DNA of 64,000 nt from Hermodice carunculata (Eukaryota; Annelida; Polychaeta; Eunicida; Amphinomidae): positions 4,652,415 through 4,716,414 of the forward strand of contig OZ026619.1 in assembly GCA_964020975.1 (NCBI GenBank), in the 5' to 3' direction. The notes beneath the pieces were generated by a model. That model ran no database searches and was not told the DNA's origin. It saw only the letters and a list, made by a program, of their open reading frames with translations. Position 1 is the stretch's first letter. Each line of letters begins with the position of its first letter. This document shows, piece after piece, positions 60,563-64,000 of this stretch. Made by a program: the position numbers and the translations under genes.

Positions 60563-60795
60563 TTTATTCCACCCTTATGATGCTTTTTTCAGCTAATATC
60601 TAAATGTCATCAGCTACTTGTATTTTACTAATTTAGGGATTATTTTTCCAAATTTTGGATGAAACTTGCATGGAAGATCCTTCCAAATTATATGCCCATG
60701 GTCAGCAGCTTTCCTTGGCACACTCTGGGTGCATTACACCCAGAGCGTGCCAAGGAAAGCTGTTGACTTGGTCTTTTAGCAGGGTGGAATGAGTT
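60563..60795. mobile_element. TTAA-flanked hairpin MITE, copy 3
   Basis: About 233 bp between TTAA at 60559-60562 and a TTAA at 60796-60799. The ends 'tattccaccct' / 'agggtggaatgag' are inverted repeats. The central palindrome pairs 'agctttccttggcac' (from about 60707) with 'gtgccaaggaaagct' (to about 60762); loop 'cattac'. Related in ends to 38542-38783 and in body to 51615-51788. Confidence 0.85.
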
Positions 60796-62521
60796 TTAAA
60801 TAGTGAACAATGATGATTATCAAAACTCTGTAAACAATCAGAGTGTAAACAAGATAACTTATTTTGAATAACTGTAGGTACTAATGTATCTTGCACATTT
60901 ACCAAAATACATGTATGAGCCGTACTATAAGTATTTTGAATATTGCCAGTCTCAATGTACAGGACTCTTTTACTGTCCAAAACCTTAAATTCATCTATAT
61001 GTTGTCAAACACAATTCTTGAGCTGTATCTGATATTACCAAAAAATGTACAACCCTGTGAAATCAGGAATCTTTTTGTTAAAGCAACATGTACATACAAT
61101 CAATCAGTATAACAATATGGTATTTTCAAATTGCATTTATACATATATATTTATCGGTGAGACCTGTATTAACGTCATAGTTGACTGCTATCATGCAAGC
61201 CACCCACGAAATTGTTATACTGCCCATTTATTAATTATGCAGGTGATATTGATTTAAAGTAAATGTAAGCTTTGATATTTACAGTACTGCAAATATTAAA
61301 GGCCTGCGTATAAACCTTCTATTCCCCAGGGATGAAGGCCTCTTAGCCTGGCTGTTTGGACATTGATTGCACTCAAGCTAATCTGAAGTGGTTGCTAAAT
61401 AAACTTGGGAGCTCACACTTTTTCTTGCCAATGGTTGTGGATGGACCATCTACCACACAGGCCATGCAGACTATGGGCAGTATAGAGTATGTGCGTGAAA
61501 TGCATGAGTGAACATGAAAAACAATAGAAAGTCCTGCAAACTTTGATAAATTTGAATAAAGTATGTAAAGCACTCAGTGTGACTGAAAAACTTTCTTTTC
61601 AGTATTTTTCATGCAAAGTGTATCCGTGGTTTCTGTGGGCAGTTTTTATAGAAAATGTACCTATTCCTAATGTATTTCTGTGCAAAATACCCACACCCAG
61701 GACATCAGGCAAGACCATTGGGACGTGACTTGTGTATTCAGCTATTAACAGGCCAGTTAAGCCATTGTTCTTGTATATTCGCACATGGGTTATTGGGTCA
61801 GATACTTGCTGCTTATATGTGCTTGCCTGTGACTTGGAACATGGTAAATGATATAGTAGATATTTTATAGAAAGACAAATCAGATATTTTGATATGTTAC
61901 TACTGTGAATATTTGAGGCAGTCATGGCAGACACATCTGCAGTAGTAATCTGCTTTCATGCTTCTAATTTTTCACCTACATGTATTCACACTAAAAACAA
62001 CACTGACAATAACATGTATTGTAAATAAACTGATTTATTTCCCTGATATGTACATGATGCAAGGAGACCACAACTGTCTGTAGAGCCTACATGTAAATTT
62101 AGTTATTCCATCCAGTTTTGAAATCATCTGTTTTGCAGTCACTTACATTTGAAATTTCACATATGGGCATGAACGTACATGTCTTTGCACTGTCCCTTTT
62201 TGTTTTTTTTTGTTTTTTTTTGGGGGGGGGAGTATAATTTTACACACCAATTCTATACTACACATACATGTATGTATTTCCAATTATTTAGCATTCGGAT
62301 CAAAGCCTTCAAAGTCCTCAGTTTCACTGTCACCAGAAGCAGGTGGTATATGGTCCACCCACAACCAGTAGAACTTGCTGAATCAGACCAAGGAGGGTAA
62401 AGAGAGCCCCTCCTTGATTAGACACATGAACCACTACACCACCATCTGATCTGTTGCAATCACATCTGAAAGGAAAGGTTGAAGCCATGAATTTTTTAAG
62501 TCCTCACTGACAATACAATTA

Positions 62522-62704
62522 CTGTATTCATCTTAATAAGAGCACACCCCCATTTTTTTTTTCAAAGAAAAGACCCCCAAAATATCCCATAGTTTTCAAG
62601 CAAGGGGTAGAATTTATTATTACACTTAGAATCTACATTTTTTTTCAGCTTTTGTGGATGAATTTTTTTCATAGCACACTGTGTGCTTATTAAGATGAAT
62701 GCTG
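62522..62704. mobile_element. TA-flanked MITE, copy 2 (mariner-like)
   Basis: 183 bp between TA dinucleotides. The left end is 'ctgtattcatcttaataag' and the right end 'cttattaagatgaat'. Same family as 43563-43743. Confidence 0.8.
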
Positions 62705-62730
62705 TATTCAATGTGGTCTCGTTCAGATTT

Positions 62731-62817
62731 GCCTCCAAAGCAGACCACATTCTGTGTTTTCTCTACTACACTTGCACAGAGTAGACATAATGTGGACCTT
62801 GGGTCTGCTTTGGAGGC
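62731..62817. repeat. Long imperfect hairpin with 16-bp perfect arms
   Basis: 'gcctccaaagcagacc' 62731-62746 pairs perfectly with 62802-62817. Inner segments (accacattctg / cataatgtgg; tctact / agtaga) also pair in part. Confidence 0.75.
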
Positions 62818-62934
62818 AGTCATTTAGACAAACTACATCTCTGTCGTTGTGGAGGTGTAAGGTTTCTAATTCCTCCATATCCAATATGTTATTTGCAGTG
62901 AAACTGTAACATTTATAGTATAACAAGCTTATGA

Positions 62935-63013
62935 TATCCCATGTGCCAGGCACAGGATTTGGATAAATATCTCCAGACAAAATTAATAACAAGTCATAAG
63001 GTACAAGAGACAT
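62935..63013 (-). mobile_element. Possible LINE ORF2 start remnant
   Basis: The minus-strand peptide LLLILSGDIYPNPVPG resembles the LLLLSGDIxPNPGP stretch found at the N-terminus of ORF2 in many invertebrate LINEs (also 2A-like). Nothing endonuclease-like follows, so this is at best a short relic. Confidence 0.3.
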
Positions 63014-64000
63014 AGACGTCTATGAAGCATACAGAGCAATAAGTGATTGAATATTAGGAGAATGGACCCAATATATAAGTGCACACTTTTGAGCATTTGC
63101 TTATCCTCAGATGTATGTTTTCTTACTTAATGATAAAATTTAGTCATAACAGTAAGTTACACTGCATTTCTCAAAATAAAACAAGAACAAGACCTGTAGG
63201 CTGTACTAGCAGGTGCTATCAAACACAGCCAAACATACTTCAAAGAAACCATGGCCTATTCAAAGTACACGTACACAGTCACTTAAAAGTTATTTAACAG
63301 GGTTTCAAGAAAATAAAATGGCCAAGCATCAGTGGTTGTACTAAGTGTTGTAACACTGTAAGCATCATGGTGTAGTGGTTTATACTGGAAAATACAAACC
63401 AAATAGCATATATATGTTGAAGAATGAGACAAGGAGTGAAACATAATACATGTATGGGTATTTATAGTCAGTTGACTATGCAAGAGGCGTTTAACAACTG
63501 ATTTAACATGTTTAAATTGTTGTTGTAGGGAAGATACAAAAGTGCCAAAAACATCACAAACATAAAATCATATGTGAAAATAAGCAAGTGACATCACTCA
63601 ACCTCTGTATTGTAGACCAAGGTGAACTTTATTATATAATATCTTTGGGGAAACACAAGTATTTATAACTTTTGGATTGTGGGCTGATGAAAACACACAA
63701 AGCACACACAAAATAGTATTTTGGCACAAACACATGGTGTACCTATACAGTATAGAAAAAGTGAAAGCATGTATGACCCCTGATGACCTGCAACTTAGTC
63801 TGTAAAGGCTGCTGGTCATGAATTGAAAAAAAAAAAAAAAACAACAACACAACATAATCCTTACAGTTTGTGAGTTGTAACAGGATAAAGGTCAGGGCAT
63901 GATTGAGGCATTACATTTTAACAAAAGTGTTTAACAAACATGATTAAGAAACCTCACATGATCATCTAATGTGCAAGATAAATGGTCAGCATTAGTAATG

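Larger units (their letters stand above)
59315..64000. other. PGAP2 intron 1 (presumed) or intergenic DNA, to window end
   Basis: AT-rich. No PGAP2 exon or other gene recognised. Repeats are listed separately. Confidence 0.45.

Noticed and set aside
62290-62460. Possible tRNA-derived SINE on the minus strand
   Set aside because: A box-A-like 'tggtgtagtggtt' is present, but the box B candidate (ggtctgattc) is weak and no cloverleaf could be drawn.
56674-64000. Second PGAP2 exon
   Set aside because: No translation resembling xPNYLPS or the following membrane segment with an AG acceptor was found.

Overview
The window is eukaryotic, animal, AT-rich DNA with few genes, long introns and many repeats. 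The coding content (a relaxin-receptor/GRL101-type GPCR, ATG13, PGAP2), the repeat types (DIRS, Penelope-like and hAT-like elements, TTAA- and TA-flanked MITEs) and frequent 'acatgta'-like words suggest a marine invertebrate. A hemichordate, echinoderm, amphioxus or lophotrochozoan would all fit; I cannot decide between them from sequence alone.

Layout. 652-5211 (+): exons of an LDLa-LRR-7TM receptor whose splice phases agree from TM3 to the stop codon; the TM1-TM2 exon is not seen, and an 89-bp perfect repeat lies exactly where it should be. 5.2-22 kb: gene-poor DNA with microsatellites, a LINE fragment, a decayed Ty3/Gypsy fossil (about 11.0-13.1 kb), an unrecognised decayed coding tract (13.7-14.8 kb) and a long run of a dispersed repeat family that always points the same way. 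22056-28474 (-): a DIRS-type tyrosine-recombinase retrotransposon with inverted terminal repeats, an internal complementary region and gag-like, RT-RNase H and recombinase regions; it looks young and nearly whole. 28.5-42.2 kb: intergenic repeats, large (TA)n tracts, a 34-bp minisatellite and a hairpin MITE.

42216-56102 (-): ATG13, the HORMA-domain subunit of the ULK1 autophagy-initiation complex. It is reconstructed as five coding exons giving 464 residues, with all splice phases consistent, a LIR motif and a ULK-binding-type C-terminus. Its introns hold hAT-like, LINE, MITE and other repeats. 56512-56673 (+): the first coding exon of PGAP2 (GPI-anchor lipid remodelling), head-to-head with ATG13 across a 409-bp gap that carries an NRF1 palindrome, so the two probably share a bidirectional promoter. 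The presumed first PGAP2 intron contains a 5'-truncated Penelope-like element with an open GIY-YIG nuclease fragment. About 370 bp downstream, in sense orientation, is a sequence that folds as a minimal hammerhead ribozyme. A 38-bp inverted repeat brackets this whole block.

The best leads are the intronic sense hammerhead ribozyme, the TTAA-flanked hairpin MITE family (four copies in the window), the ATG13/PGAP2 divergent promoter, the young DIRS element and the receptor's missing TM1-TM2 exon at the 89-bp duplication.
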